A stretch of 64,000 nt of DNA, from NCBI RefSeq assembly GCF_014647195.1, contig NZ_BMOS01000020.1, positions 1 to 64,000 on the forward strand. Direction: 5' to 3'. The notes beneath the pieces are model-generated. The model made no database searches and was not told the DNA's origin. It saw only the letters and a list, made by a program, of their open reading frames with translations. Positions 18,125 through 26,550 of the stretch are shown one piece after another. The first letter of the stretch is position 1. The number at the start of each line of letters is the position of its first letter. The translations under genes and the position numbers were made by a program. The DNA comes from Oceanobacillus indicireducens. Lineage in GTDB: Bacteria; Bacillota; Bacilli; Bacillales; Amphibacillaceae.

Positions 18125-18158
18125 GAAAATAACTAAGGCTCAAGCAAGGAGAAGCATA

Positions 18159-19166
18159 ATGAAAAACGTTTGGAAGGTGTCCATAATCTTACTTGGATTC
18201 TTACTATTAGTCGCATGTGGAAGCGAAACAAGTTCTAAAAAACCAAATGAACAAAATACGCAGCTTACAACAACAATCAAAGGCGGACGCACTGGCGGAG
18301 CATGGGCAGTGTTTACAGAGGGAATCGCGGAATCAATTCGCCGGGAGCATGGTGGATCATTTATAACAGTCGAGCCTGGAAGCATTATTGAAAATCCATT
18401 AATGGTCGGAACAGGTAGAGTTCCTTTTGGCTTGTCCTATTCAATGACAGCTTATGCGGCTTATAAAGGACTAGAGCCTTATAATCAAGCCTTTCGAGAC
18501 ATTCGTGCCGTCAGTGTCGTTGTACCGGCAAACTATTATCAGCTTTTTACAAGGGAAGAGCTTGGGGTGACTTCGGTTGAGGACTTATTAGAAAATGGTC
18601 CGCTCCACATATCCGTGAATCAACAAGGTTCGGCAGGCGAGGTTATTACCCGGGAAATTTTAAGATTTTACGGGGTAACCTATGAAGATATTATTTCTGA
18701 GGGTGGTTCGGTTGAATTCCTCTCCGGCTCGATGGCTTTTGAACTGATGGCAGATGGTAGGCTTGATGCTGCGGGAAATGCTGAATCCGCTCCTTCCAGT
18801 AATATTATCGAAGCGGCGACAATGACAGATTTAAACATGATTTCTTTTGATGAAGAAATGATTCAGACCGTTGCCGATAATTTAGGGATGGAACCGAACA
18901 CCATCCCTGCTGGCACATATGATTTTCTCACCGAAGACGCTCGGACGGTAAGCACACCGGCCATTCTTATGGTTCATAAAGATGTTTCCGAGGAGGAAGT
19001 CTATGCTGTCACGAAAAGTATTTATAATAATCTAGACTTTTTAGATACCGTTCATGAAGAATTTAAAGCGTTAACGAAAAGAAATATGAGCAATGTTGGA
19101 GCACTCCCGCTGCATCCAGGAGCGGAAAAGTTTTTTAAAGAAAAAGGACTGCTAAAAAATAACTAA
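18159..19166 (+). CDS. TAXI-family TRAP transporter solute-binding lipoprotein
   Basis: Extracytoplasmic substrate receptor of a TRAP transporter, anchored as a lipoprotein (signal MKNVWKVSIILLGFLLLVAC, Cys20). The TAXI fold is visible: TIKGGRTGGAWAVFTEGIAE near the start, then VNQQGSAGEVITREILRFYGV and the C-terminal hinge helix EEVYAVTKSIYNN. TAXI receptors usually bind dicarboxylates such as glutamate or 2-oxoglutarate, but the ligand is not evident. AAGGAGAAG precedes the ATG. It is followed 30 bases later by the fused TRAP permease and preceded closely by nadC, which raises the possibility of a NAD-precursor-related substrate. Confidence 0.9.
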   Translation: MKNVWKVSIILLGFLLLVACGSETSSKKPNEQNTQLTTTIKGGRTGGAWAVFTEGIAESIRREHGGSFITVEPGSIIENPLMVGTGRVPFGLSYSMTAYAAYKGLEPYNQAFRDIRAVSVVVPANYYQLFTREELGVTSVEDLLENGPLHISVNQQGSAGEVITREILRFYGVTYEDIISEGGSVEFLSGSMAFELMADGRLDAAGNAESAPSSNIIEAATMTDLNMISFDEEMIQTVADNLGMEPNTIPAGTYDFLTEDARTVSTPAILMVHKDVSEEEVYAVTKSIYNNLDFLDTVHEEFKALTKRNMSNVGALPLHPGAEKFFKEKGLLKNN

Positions 19167-19196
19167 AGCTTAGCATTCGATAAAGGAGATTGTTCA

Positions 19197-21131
19197 ATGG
19201 TGAACCTAAAAGCACGTATAACTGGCTGGTTTGGGTATGGGTACCGTCGCCAGCTGTCATCCTATCATTTACATATCTTCAGACTGCTTGCTTGTATTCT
19301 TGCAGTCTATCAAATTTGGTCTGTCATTTGGGGGAAATTAGATCCATTGAATCAAATGGCACTGCATTTATCTGGTATTCTTGCAATCGCCTTTTTGCTG
19401 TATGGTTATTCCAGGAAAGCTCACGAAGGGAAAACAACGGAGAATCCGACCTGGATCGATTATACAGCGGTACTCCTCGTTATTCTAGCTGGAGTCTACT
19501 TTTCTATGCATGCGGAGCGTATAGCTGTAAGGATTCCAATTATGGACCCGCTCCCGACTCTTGATTTATTTTTCGGGCTTGTATTTATCGTGTTAGCAAT
19601 TGAAGCAGCCCGCCGGACGATGGGCTTTCCGATTATTGCGATTGTGCTCGCCGGTTTTAGCTATATTTTCTTCGGGCATTATTTGCCGGGGATCTGGCAG
19701 CACCGGGAGTTTTCTTTTACAGACGTCATGCATGAGCTCGCCTTCAGCTATAACGGATTGTGGGGATCTCCAATTTCGGTAGCGGCAACCTTCGTGTTTA
19801 TGTTCCTCTTGTTTGGTGCGTTTTTAAAACAGGCTGGAGCAGGTGAATTTTTCTTTCAATTGTCGACTGCGATTGCTGGGAGAACACGAGGCGGCGCAGC
19901 GAAAGTGGCGGTGTTAACAAGTGCCTTTTTCGGATCTATCTCCGGAAGTCCAACGGCGAATGTTGTTGCGACTGGATCTTTTACGATTCCAGTGAGTAAA
20001 AGAAGTGGCTATAAACCATCTGTTGCTGCGGGTATTGAAGCTGCCGCGTCAACTGGTGGAAGCACTCTACCGCCGATTATGGGTTCATCTGCCTTCTTAA
20101 TGGCCGCGGTAACCCAAATCCCATATGGGATGATTGCGCTTGCTGCAACAATTCCCGCGATTCTTTATTATGTTTCCTTGCTGTTGATGGTTCATTTAGA
20201 GGCAGTGCGTTCTAATATGCCCCGGCCGAAAGAGGAAAATATCCCTGACATTAAAAAGGTTCTGAAAGAAGGCTGGTATCATATTATCCCCTTCATCGTG
20301 CTTATGTATTTCCTTATTCAGGGATATAGTGCAGCAAGAACAGGATTTTACGCAATTCTAGCTATTATCGTCGTAAGCTGGTTTCGCAGAGAGACACGGA
20401 TTGGTTTTAAAGCGACGATTCAAGCACTTGTTGACGGTGCAAAATCGTCCATTCCTGTTACGGCGGCTTGTGCTGTTGCAGGCTTAATCATTACCGCAAT
20501 CATGTCTACAGGACTTGGAGGGAAATTGACAAGTATTGTGCTTGGTTTAACGAGCGGACTTCTTATTCCCACATTACTGCTTGTAATGATTATTTGTATT
20601 GTATTAGGGATGGGCATGCCGGTCGCTGCTGCTTATATTTTAACAGCCATGCTTGCTGCCCCTGCATTAATTGAATTAGGTGTTCAGCCAATGGCAGCAC
20701 ATTTATTTATCGTTTATTTTTCTATTTTTTCAGCAATTACGCCACCAGTTGCAGTTGCAGCTTATGCAGCTGCTGGAATTGCCGAGGAAAATCCGAACCG
20801 AGTTGGCTTAGAGGCCGTAAAGCTTGGAATCGTTGGGTTTATTATTCCATTTATGTTCGTGCTGGAGCCAGCATTGTTGCTGGATGGTTCAATCGGAGAC
20901 ATCGTTCTGGCTGTTCTTACAGCTTTACTTGGTATTGTTGCACTTACTGGAGCGATGATTGGCTGGCTCGTTACGAGTGCGACCGTACTAGATCGTATCC
21001 TTTTATTAAGTAGTGGCTGTTTGTTTGTATTCCCAAGTATCGTTTTGAACATAGCTGGGCTTGTATTGGTTCTCTTTGTTTTCTTCATGCAAAGAGGGTC
21101 GAGGGAGCAGGTTCCTCGAACTATTCAATAA
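19197..21131 (+). CDS. TRAP transporter fused permease (DctQM-type)
   Basis: Membrane component of a sodium-coupled TRAP transporter. Its 644 residues combine the small 4-helix part (about 25-125) and the large 12-helix part (about 140-620), a fusion typical for TAXI systems. Conserved DctM-like segments are FGSISGSPTANVVATGSFTIP, EAAASTGGSTLPPIMGSSAF, MSTGLGGKLTSIVLG, GMGMPVAAAYILTAMLAAPAL and FSAITPPVAVAAYAAAGIA. AAAGGAGATTG precedes the ATG. It works with the receptor encoded just upstream. The C-terminal tail adds extra hydrophobic segments. Confidence 0.93.
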   Translation: MVNLKARITGWFGYGYRRQLSSYHLHIFRLLACILAVYQIWSVIWGKLDPLNQMALHLSGILAIAFLLYGYSRKAHEGKTTENPTWIDYTAVLLVILAGVYFSMHAERIAVRIPIMDPLPTLDLFFGLVFIVLAIEAARRTMGFPIIAIVLAGFSYIFFGHYLPGIWQHREFSFTDVMHELAFSYNGLWGSPISVAATFVFMFLLFGAFLKQAGAGEFFFQLSTAIAGRTRGGAAKVAVLTSAFFGSISGSPTANVVATGSFTIPVSKRSGYKPSVAAGIEAAASTGGSTLPPIMGSSAFLMAAVTQIPYGMIALAATIPAILYYVSLLLMVHLEAVRSNMPRPKEENIPDIKKVLKEGWYHIIPFIVLMYFLIQGYSAARTGFYAILAIIVVSWFRRETRIGFKATIQALVDGAKSSIPVTAACAVAGLIITAIMSTGLGGKLTSIVLGLTSGLLIPTLLLVMIICIVLGMGMPVAAAYILTAMLAAPALIELGVQPMAAHLFIVYFSIFSAITPPVAVAAYAAAGIAEENPNRVGLEAVKLGIVGFIIPFMFVLEPALLLDGSIGDIVLAVLTALLGIVALTGAMIGWLVTSATVLDRILLLSSGCLFVFPSIVLNIAGLVLVLFVFFMQRGSREQVPRTIQ

Positions 21132-21177
21132 CCGAGTGTGAGGAGTCTAACTTTTACCAAGAAACTAAAAGCGGAGC

Positions 21178-21210
21178 AGTTCCCGAATGGGCTTAGCTAG
21201 TTCGGGAACT
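21178..21210 (+). terminator. Hairpin after the TRAP operon
   Basis: AGTTCCCGAA (21178-21187) pairs with TTCGGGAACT (21201-21210). An alternative palindrome CTAGTTC/GAACTAG overlaps its 3' arm. No T run follows, so it may be a processing or attenuation structure rather than a strong intrinsic terminator. Confidence 0.45.
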
Positions 21211-21244
21211 AGCACACTTCCGCCGCGTAGTGCAAGGTAAGAAA

Positions 21245-22051
21245 CTATCCTAAAGCTATTCTTTCATAATGCTTATACAAGGAATGAAATTTACCGGAAT
21301 AATTGACATGCCATGGCTTTTTCTTCCCGCAAAAGTGAATGATCGCTGTATTGTGTATAACGTAATCCATATCAATTTTATTTTTGTTAGCTAAACGATA
21401 ATACAGATAAAACCGTGCATCAAAGTTATATAAGATTTCATCTATATTTTTTATTTTTGCCGAGTATAAACCATTTAAAATATCCTGATCAGGCAAGATT
21501 AACTTTTTCCTGTTTTCCTCCACAAATTTATAAATCTCCTCTTCCTTGATTTCCATCCGTTGACGTTCTAAATTCATTAACAGAACACCAGAATTATAAT
21601 ATTCATCTATTTCATAGCCCGGAAAGCGAATTTTGTTAATATCGCTTAAAATGGAACGATCATGGAACGCAGCAGCGTATAGATATTCCGAAATATCCAT
21701 ATCGTACAAGGTGCGAATTTCATTTATGACCAGAATATCTGGATCAAGATAAAGAATTCGATCGAGCTCTTGCGGTAGCATTTGGTAAGCTAGTAAACGA
21801 TAATACATTTCTTTCGTAAAATGCTTAACAACTGGAGCATTAGAAAAGTGCTTCTCTTTCACTGTAATCACGACAAGCTCCTGACCCTCTTGTTGAATAT
21901 ACCGCATGAGATCATCCAGTTCCTCATCTTCAATAGACGAATGCATTAGATAAATAGCAAAGGATTCTCCAGGGTTATTTACAAAAAGGGACTTCAGCAT
22001 TGTCTTTAATGGATTGATATAATTTGAATTCAACGTTACGAGGATATTCAT
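21245..22051 (-). CDS. Glycosyltransferase family 8 protein
   Basis: Retaining sugar transferase with a GT-A fold, 268 residues, probably cytoplasmic. Family signs are the N-terminal strand and helix MNILVTLNSNYINPLKTMLKSL, the metal-binding DxD in ILYLDPDILV (about 92-101), the YYNSGVLLMNL stretch and the final IIHFCGKKKPWH motif, which carries the second metal-binding His. The acceptor is unknown. It probably uses UDP-glucose or UDP-galactose for cell-surface glycans, as related proteins do. It stands as a single gene with a modest ribosome site (GGTGGG). Confidence 0.87.
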   Translation of the reverse strand: MNILVTLNSNYINPLKTMLKSLFVNNPGESFAIYLMHSSIEDEELDDLMRYIQQEGQELVVITVKEKHFSNAPVVKHFTKEMYYRLLAYQMLPQELDRILYLDPDILVINEIRTLYDMDISEYLYAAAFHDRSILSDINKIRFPGYEIDEYYNSGVLLMNLERQRMEIKEEEIYKFVEENRKKLILPDQDILNGLYSAKIKNIDEILYNFDARFYLYYRLANKNKIDMDYVIHNTAIIHFCGKKKPWHVNYSGKFHSLYKHYERIALG

Positions 22052-22167
22052 GATTTTCTTTTCCCACCCTATTTTTTTATTGCTTCATGACTCAACTTTC
22101 GCACTGCAGAAATTCACATCATTTTCAGGGCCTGACAAACTCACCCGGCAGCCAAAATCCACTCTTG

Positions 22168-23409
22168 CTAGTTATTCACAAATCCACCCGCTTGCTTTAA
22201 AACTTCCATCTCTAATACCGTTACCCCAATTTCTATATCTTTTTCCTCCGTAAATTCATCAGGATGGTGGCTCAGACCATCGACAGAAGGAACGAATATA
22301 AGAGTAGTCGGCCAGCGGGAAGCTGTGTTCATCGCGTCATGCCCTGCACCACTCGCCATAAACATATAAGAAACCCCGACCTCCTCACATGTTACTGCAA
22401 CCGCCTGCGCTAAGTCTTCATCCATCATGACCGGATCATCATTTTGGATGATCTCCATTGAAATTGGTGTCGCACGCTTCTTCTCGATTTGCTCTGCCTT
22501 TTCCTTTATCCGTTCAAGCACCCGTTCACGTGAATCAGCATATATACTGCGGATATCCACCTTGAGTGATGCACTGCCGGGCACGACGTTCATGGCCCTT
22601 GGCGATATATCAAGTACTCCGACAGTTGCGACCGTTTCATATTCATCTTCCAAAAGACCCGCTTCTTCCACTGCTAGCGATAACTCAGCTGCAGCAAGCA
22701 ATGCATCACGCCGATTCTTCATCCCTGTTGTTCCGGAGTGGGAACTCTTCCCAGAAATATGAATTGCTAAACGGAGTGGTGCTGCAATACCTGTTACAAT
22801 ACCGATTTGTTTGTTTTCCTTGATTAACTTTGGTCCTTGCTCAATATGCAATTCGTAAAATGCCTTTACACGTCTATTGCTCTGATCCGCCTGCGGAAAC
22901 TGGTCCAGCTCAAGCCCCTGTTCCTTGACCGCTTCCCTAAGTGACACTCCATTTCTATCCTGCAAGTTTTCCAATGTCGCAAGATCTACCTTATTCATCA
23001 TCACCTTACTCCCAAGGGTCGCGAAATTAAAACGCGATGATTCTTCACAAGTGAAACCGATTAATTCAATCGGATGCTGCGTCCTTATCTCTGCCTCTTT
23101 TATCGAACGGATAATTTCAAATCCAGCTACTACCCCAAGTAGACCATCATACCTTCCGCCTTGGTAAATCGTATCTAAATGAGAGCCAATAATGACGGGG
23201 GGAAGCGAGTCATCCGCACCAGGCAGGCGGACGATAACATTCCCTGCGGCATCAATTTCCGTTTCAAGCCCAAGCAGTGTCCCTTCTCTCATCAAATATT
23301 GCTTTGCGATATATTCCTCGTATGTATAGGCAACCCGCTCAATCCCGCGATCCGTCTCACCCAATTCATTCAATATATGCAGCGTTTCCATCAAGCGATC
23401 GATTTTCAT
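22168..23409 (-). CDS. M20-type N-carbamoyl-L-amino acid/allantoate amidohydrolase
   Basis: Zinc-dependent hydrolase that removes carbamoyl groups from N-carbamoyl amino acids or opens allantoate. Metal and substrate motifs are in order: GSHLDTIYQGGRYDGLLGV, CEESSRF, HIEQGPKL, GAGHDAM and PSVDGLSHHPDEFT. The central dimerisation domain carries the SGKSSHSGTTGMKNRRDALLAA stretch. I choose the ATG at 23409 because GGGGATGAG precedes it; an in-frame ATG also lies at 23424. A nucleoside-deaminase-like gene lies just upstream on the same strand, which would fit purine or ureide breakdown, but the true substrate is open. Confidence 0.87.
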   Translation of the reverse strand: MKIDRLMETLHILNELGETDRGIERVAYTYEEYIAKQYLMREGTLLGLETEIDAAGNVIVRLPGADDSLPPVIIGSHLDTIYQGGRYDGLLGVVAGFEIIRSIKEAEIRTQHPIELIGFTCEESSRFNFATLGSKVMMNKVDLATLENLQDRNGVSLREAVKEQGLELDQFPQADQSNRRVKAFYELHIEQGPKLIKENKQIGIVTGIAAPLRLAIHISGKSSHSGTTGMKNRRDALLAAAELSLAVEEAGLLEDEYETVATVGVLDISPRAMNVVPGSASLKVDIRSIYADSRERVLERIKEKAEQIEKKRATPISMEIIQNDDPVMMDEDLAQAVAVTCEEVGVSYMFMASGAGHDAMNTASRWPTTLIFVPSVDGLSHHPDEFTEEKDIEIGVTVLEMEVLKQAGGFVNN

Positions 23410-23504
23410 AAGACTCATCCCCATTATTTAAAGCATTATGTATACCTATAATTTACAGTATATTCCGCAATAGCTCCAGGAAATTTTTGCATGCACGAAA
23501 ATAA

Positions 23505-23528
23505 GGTCAAGGGGCCTAGTCCTTGACC
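23505..23528 (-). terminator. Intrinsic terminator of the deaminase transcript
   Basis: GGTCAAGG (23505-23512) pairs with CCTTGACC (23521-23528). On the minus strand the stem is followed by TTATTTTC. It lies 34 bases beyond the stop of the deaminase gene. Confidence 0.6.
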
Positions 23529-23561
23529 GAAGCAAAATCATGAGCATAAGTTGTTCAAGCT

Positions 23562-24038
23562 TTATTTCTGGTGCAGCTTGTAATGCAATTCTCTAACCCT
23601 TTCCGCAAGCTCAGAAACTGGCCCATCAACTACCGCACCGCGAATAACGTCTTGAATCGGCAAATTCCGAACAGGCGACGGAGCAACCCCCAGTTCACTC
23701 ATCCATTCCGCAAGCTGCTCCGAAGAACTTGCATATACAATCCGACCTAAACCAACCCAGCCATGAGCCGCAGCACACATCGGACAATGTTCACCTGAAG
23801 TATAAACAGTCGCTTTACTTCTTTCTTCCGGTTTCATATTCTCAGCTGCCCAGCGCGCGATAGCAAATTCCGGATGCTGCGTATGGTCTCCGCTCGCAAC
23901 ATGGTTATGGTCTTCAAAAAGTACCTCTCCATCTGCTGAGACGAGAACAGAACCGAATGGCTCGTCACCTTTCTCTAGAGCGATTTTTGCCAATTCCACA
24001 CAACGACGTAAATGCTTTAAATCTGTATCTGTTATCAT
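23562..24038 (-). CDS. Nucleoside/base deaminase (CDA superfamily)
   Basis: Zinc-dependent deaminase, 158 residues, cytoplasmic. The active-site pair is recognisable: HPEFAIARWA supplies the first zinc ligand and the proton-shuttling Glu (usually HAE), and the second motif is EHCPMCAAA (usually PCxxC). The context GSVLVSADGEVLFEDHN and YASSSEQLAEW is close to guanine/tRNA-adenosine-type deaminases. A Pro at the HxE position and His in place of the first Pro of PCxxC are mild departures. CGAAGGAGG lies before the ATG. The preferred base is uncertain. Confidence 0.85.
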   Translation of the reverse strand: MITDTDLKHLRRCVELAKIALEKGDEPFGSVLVSADGEVLFEDHNHVASGDHTQHPEFAIARWAAENMKPEERSKATVYTSGEHCPMCAAAHGWVGLGRIVYASSSEQLAEWMSELGVAPSPVRNLPIQDVIRGAVVDGPVSELAERVRELHYKLHQK

Positions 24039-24092
24039 ATTGTAGCCTCCTTCGTTTCATGTACCCATATTCTATCTATGTACCCATTCACT

Positions 24093-24989
24093 TTACAAGC
24101 TTTCCGATTCCTTCAGCACCACTTCCTTCGAACCTCCTTGCAACCTTAGAAAGTAAAATATCCCAGCGATAATCAGGATACCACCAACAGCTTCTACTCG
24201 TGTAATCATCTCATTTAAAAGGAATATTGCTAAAACAGAAGCCCCAATTGGCTCTCCTAACGTAGCCATGGATACAGTTGTAGTATTGACATAGTTTAAT
24301 AGCAAATTGAAAATAATATGTGCCCCTGTTGGAAAAATAGCGAGCATCATGAAGACGGCCCAATCATTTGTACTATAACCGGTAAAAGGTATCCCGCCAA
24401 TTAAATTAAAGATAGCAACCGTTACTCCAGCCACAAAGAAGACTAAAAAGCTGTATACCCAATGATTAATTGATTTTACATTCCGTTGCCCGATCATTAA
24501 ATATAGAACAATAGAAACAACGGCAAAGAAAGATAAAATATTTCCCAAGAAAGCGCCAGTCCCGCCTCCTAAATTACCTCCACCAACAATGACAACCCCG
24601 ATAAAAGCAACTCCCATCGCAAACACGGTACGAACATCTACCTTTTCTTTAAAGAAGAGTAGTCCCAGAACTAAAGCAATTGCAGGCTGTAGCGCTAGAA
24701 TTAAAGTAGAACTTGCCACCGTCGTATGATTTAAGGATTCAAACCATAATCCAAAATGTCCGGCTAAAAAGATACCAGCAAATACAATCGCTACCCATTC
24801 TCTCGCACGTATCCCAAGAAATGTTTTCCGATGTTTAATAACCATAGGAAGAATGATTACACATGCCAAAAACATCCGGTACATGACCATAACCGTTGAA
24901 GGTGCATCCGATAACTTCACAAGTATTGCAGATAAGGAGATACAAATAATTGTAATGACTAACAGAATGTTAATCGTTCTCTGCTTCAA
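24093..24989 (-). CDS. EamA-family (DMT) transporter
   Basis: Ten-helix drug/metabolite transporter with two EamA repeats (about 10-135 and 150-285). Family motifs include VMYRMFLACVIILP, TVASSTLILALQPAIALVLG and the second-repeat counterpart TTTVSMATLGEPIGASVLAIFLLNE. TTG at 24989 is preferred because AAGGGAGG lies six bases upstream. An upstream in-frame start would overlap the end of gabR. Because it follows gabR closely on the same strand it may be co-transcribed with it and export an amino acid or related metabolite. Confidence 0.87.
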   Translation of the reverse strand: MKQRTINILLVITIICISLSAILVKLSDAPSTVMVMYRMFLACVIILPMVIKHRKTFLGIRAREWVAIVFAGIFLAGHFGLWFESLNHTTVASSTLILALQPAIALVLGLLFFKEKVDVRTVFAMGVAFIGVVIVGGGNLGGGTGAFLGNILSFFAVVSIVLYLMIGQRNVKSINHWVYSFLVFFVAGVTVAIFNLIGGIPFTGYSTNDWAVFMMLAIFPTGAHIIFNLLLNYVNTTTVSMATLGEPIGASVLAIFLLNEMITRVEAVGGILIIAGIFYFLRLQGGSKEVVLKESESL

Positions 24990-25006
24990 TCGTTTCCCTC
25001 CCTTAT

Positions 25007-26440
25007 TCAATCTTCTTTAAGAATCTCATACAATCGTTCGACCGCTTCTGGAATTTCTTCTCTAGAAATATTAGCAAATCCTAACACAAGCACAATTTTA
25101 TTCCCCCTATCAACTTGCTCTTCCTTTAGCATGAACCGAGTTAAAGGATACAACTCAAGCTTCTTATTCTTCGCCAGCTGAGCGACCTCCTCATATGTCT
25201 TATTCGTTTTAAACTCAGCTAGAAAGTGCAAGCCGGCTCGGATATCCTTAATATGAATATCCTTCTTAAATTTTCGTTTTAATTCTTCAACTAACAACTC
25301 TCGCTTTTCCTCGTAGCTGTTATTCATCCGCTTAATATGCTTAGCATATTCTCCAGTTTCAATAAAGTAGTGAAGCGTATATAAACTGAGCACATTACTT
25401 CCTTGAATCCAACTAGAATATTTACGTCGATATTCCCTTAACAAAGCAGGAGGCAAGACGAAATAGCTAACTCGTAAGCCTGGCATCATTGTTTTTGAAA
25501 AAGTCCCTGTATAAATAACACGCTGATGTCTGTCTAAACTTTGTAAAGAAGGGATGTTATCTGTACCATATTTAAATTCACTATCATAATCATCTTCTAT
25601 AATATAAGTATTCTCCTGGTTCACTGCCCAATTCAGCAATTCCATCCTTTTAGAGATCGGCATAATTATTCCTGTTGGGAATTGATGAGATGGAGTGATA
25701 ATTAAAAGATTTGGATTAAGTTCTTTCACCTCTTTCACATCAATCCCTTTATCATCTAAAGAAATGGGGGCAACTTGATGATTCGTATCTTTTAATTGTT
25801 GATAAAGCCTAGAGTATCCTGGGTTTTCAATAGCTGTCGTAATTCCAGATGGTAACATATTCATTATTTGCCAAAGAAGCGGCTGGGTTCCCGGTCCGAT
25901 TATCACTTGTTCCGGTTCACACACCACTCCGCGGGAAACAGCGATAAGGCGAGCTATCGTTTGCCTGACAAGATAAGGACCTTGTGGGTGAGATATTTCT
26001 GATAGCTCTTTTTTGTGATGTTTAATTGCCATCCTTTCACATTTCATCCATGCTTTAAAGGGAAATATCGAAAGGTCTGTCGACATATGTGATAAAGAAA
26101 TCCAGCCTTCTTTATCATCCTCATACGTCTCTTTTTCTTTCAAATCATCGGGGAAATCCGGTCGCATGGAAAACTCTTGCAGACTCATAAATTGTTTAAT
26201 ATCTTCCACATAATACCCTTTTCTTTCCACGGTATAAATATATCCTTCTGCAAGTAGTTGTTCATACGCGTTCGTAACCGAATTATTACTTACTCCCAGC
26301 TCTTGTGCTAGCTTTCTTTTAGAAGGAAGCTTCTCACCGGGAGCCAATTTATTTGCTAAAATACTCTTTTTCATTTCCAAGTAGATTTGCTGATAGATAT
26401 GCTTTCCAGTATTATCTCGATCAACCTTGATTAACATCAT
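25007..26440 (-). CDS. gabR: GabR-type MocR transcriptional regulator
   Basis: GntR-type winged-helix domain (about 1-75, ANKLAPGEKLPSKRKLAQELG, SNNSVTNAYEQLLAEGYIY) fused to an aminotransferase-like PLP domain (about 110-475). The PLP lysine is in YTGTFSKTMMPGLR and the cofactor-contacting EDDYDSEF motif is present. In B. subtilis GabR uses PLP and GABA to activate gabT-gabD and represses itself; the divergent neighbours here are exactly gabT and gabD. ATG at 26440 follows GGGAG at good spacing. Direct repeats of TTCTGGTAC in the intergenic region resemble its operator. Confidence 0.92.
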   Translation of the reverse strand: MMLIKVDRDNTGKHIYQQIYLEMKKSILANKLAPGEKLPSKRKLAQELGVSNNSVTNAYEQLLAEGYIYTVERKGYYVEDIKQFMSLQEFSMRPDFPDDLKEKETYEDDKEGWISLSHMSTDLSIFPFKAWMKCERMAIKHHKKELSEISHPQGPYLVRQTIARLIAVSRGVVCEPEQVIIGPGTQPLLWQIMNMLPSGITTAIENPGYSRLYQQLKDTNHQVAPISLDDKGIDVKEVKELNPNLLIITPSHQFPTGIIMPISKRMELLNWAVNQENTYIIEDDYDSEFKYGTDNIPSLQSLDRHQRVIYTGTFSKTMMPGLRVSYFVLPPALLREYRRKYSSWIQGSNVLSLYTLHYFIETGEYAKHIKRMNNSYEEKRELLVEELKRKFKKDIHIKDIRAGLHFLAEFKTNKTYEEVAQLAKNKKLELYPLTRFMLKEEQVDRGNKIVLVLGFANISREEIPEAVERLYEILKED

Positions 26441-26456
26441 CAACTTCTCCCTCTCC

Positions 26457-26488
26457 TTCTGGTACCATGTTAATTATAATTCTGGTAC
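26457..26488. promoter_or_regulatory. Candidate GabR operator (direct repeat)
   Basis: TTCTGGTAC occurs at 26457-26465 and again at 26480-26488, a 23-base period that puts both on one face of the helix. The complement, GTACCA, differs by one base from the ATACCA direct repeats described for B. subtilis GabR. The second copy abuts the -35 region of the gabT promoter. Confidence 0.6.
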
Positions 26489-26514
26489 TTTTCATTATAA
26501 CAGAATCTTATAAT
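26486..26514 (+). promoter_or_regulatory. Probable gabT-gabD promoter
   Basis: A consensus -10 box TATAAT (26509-26514) lies 37 bases before the gabT start. The matching -35 position (TACTTT near 26486-26491) is poor, as expected for an activator-dependent promoter, and sits against the downstream candidate GabR repeat. Confidence 0.5.
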
Positions 26515-26550
26515 ATCAGTATAAATACTGAAAATGGGAGGCATTACAAA

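Noticed and set aside
26467-26550. Longer GabT starting at 26467
   Set aside because: The added residues correspond to the promoter and operator region; ATG 26551 has a proper GGGAGG site.
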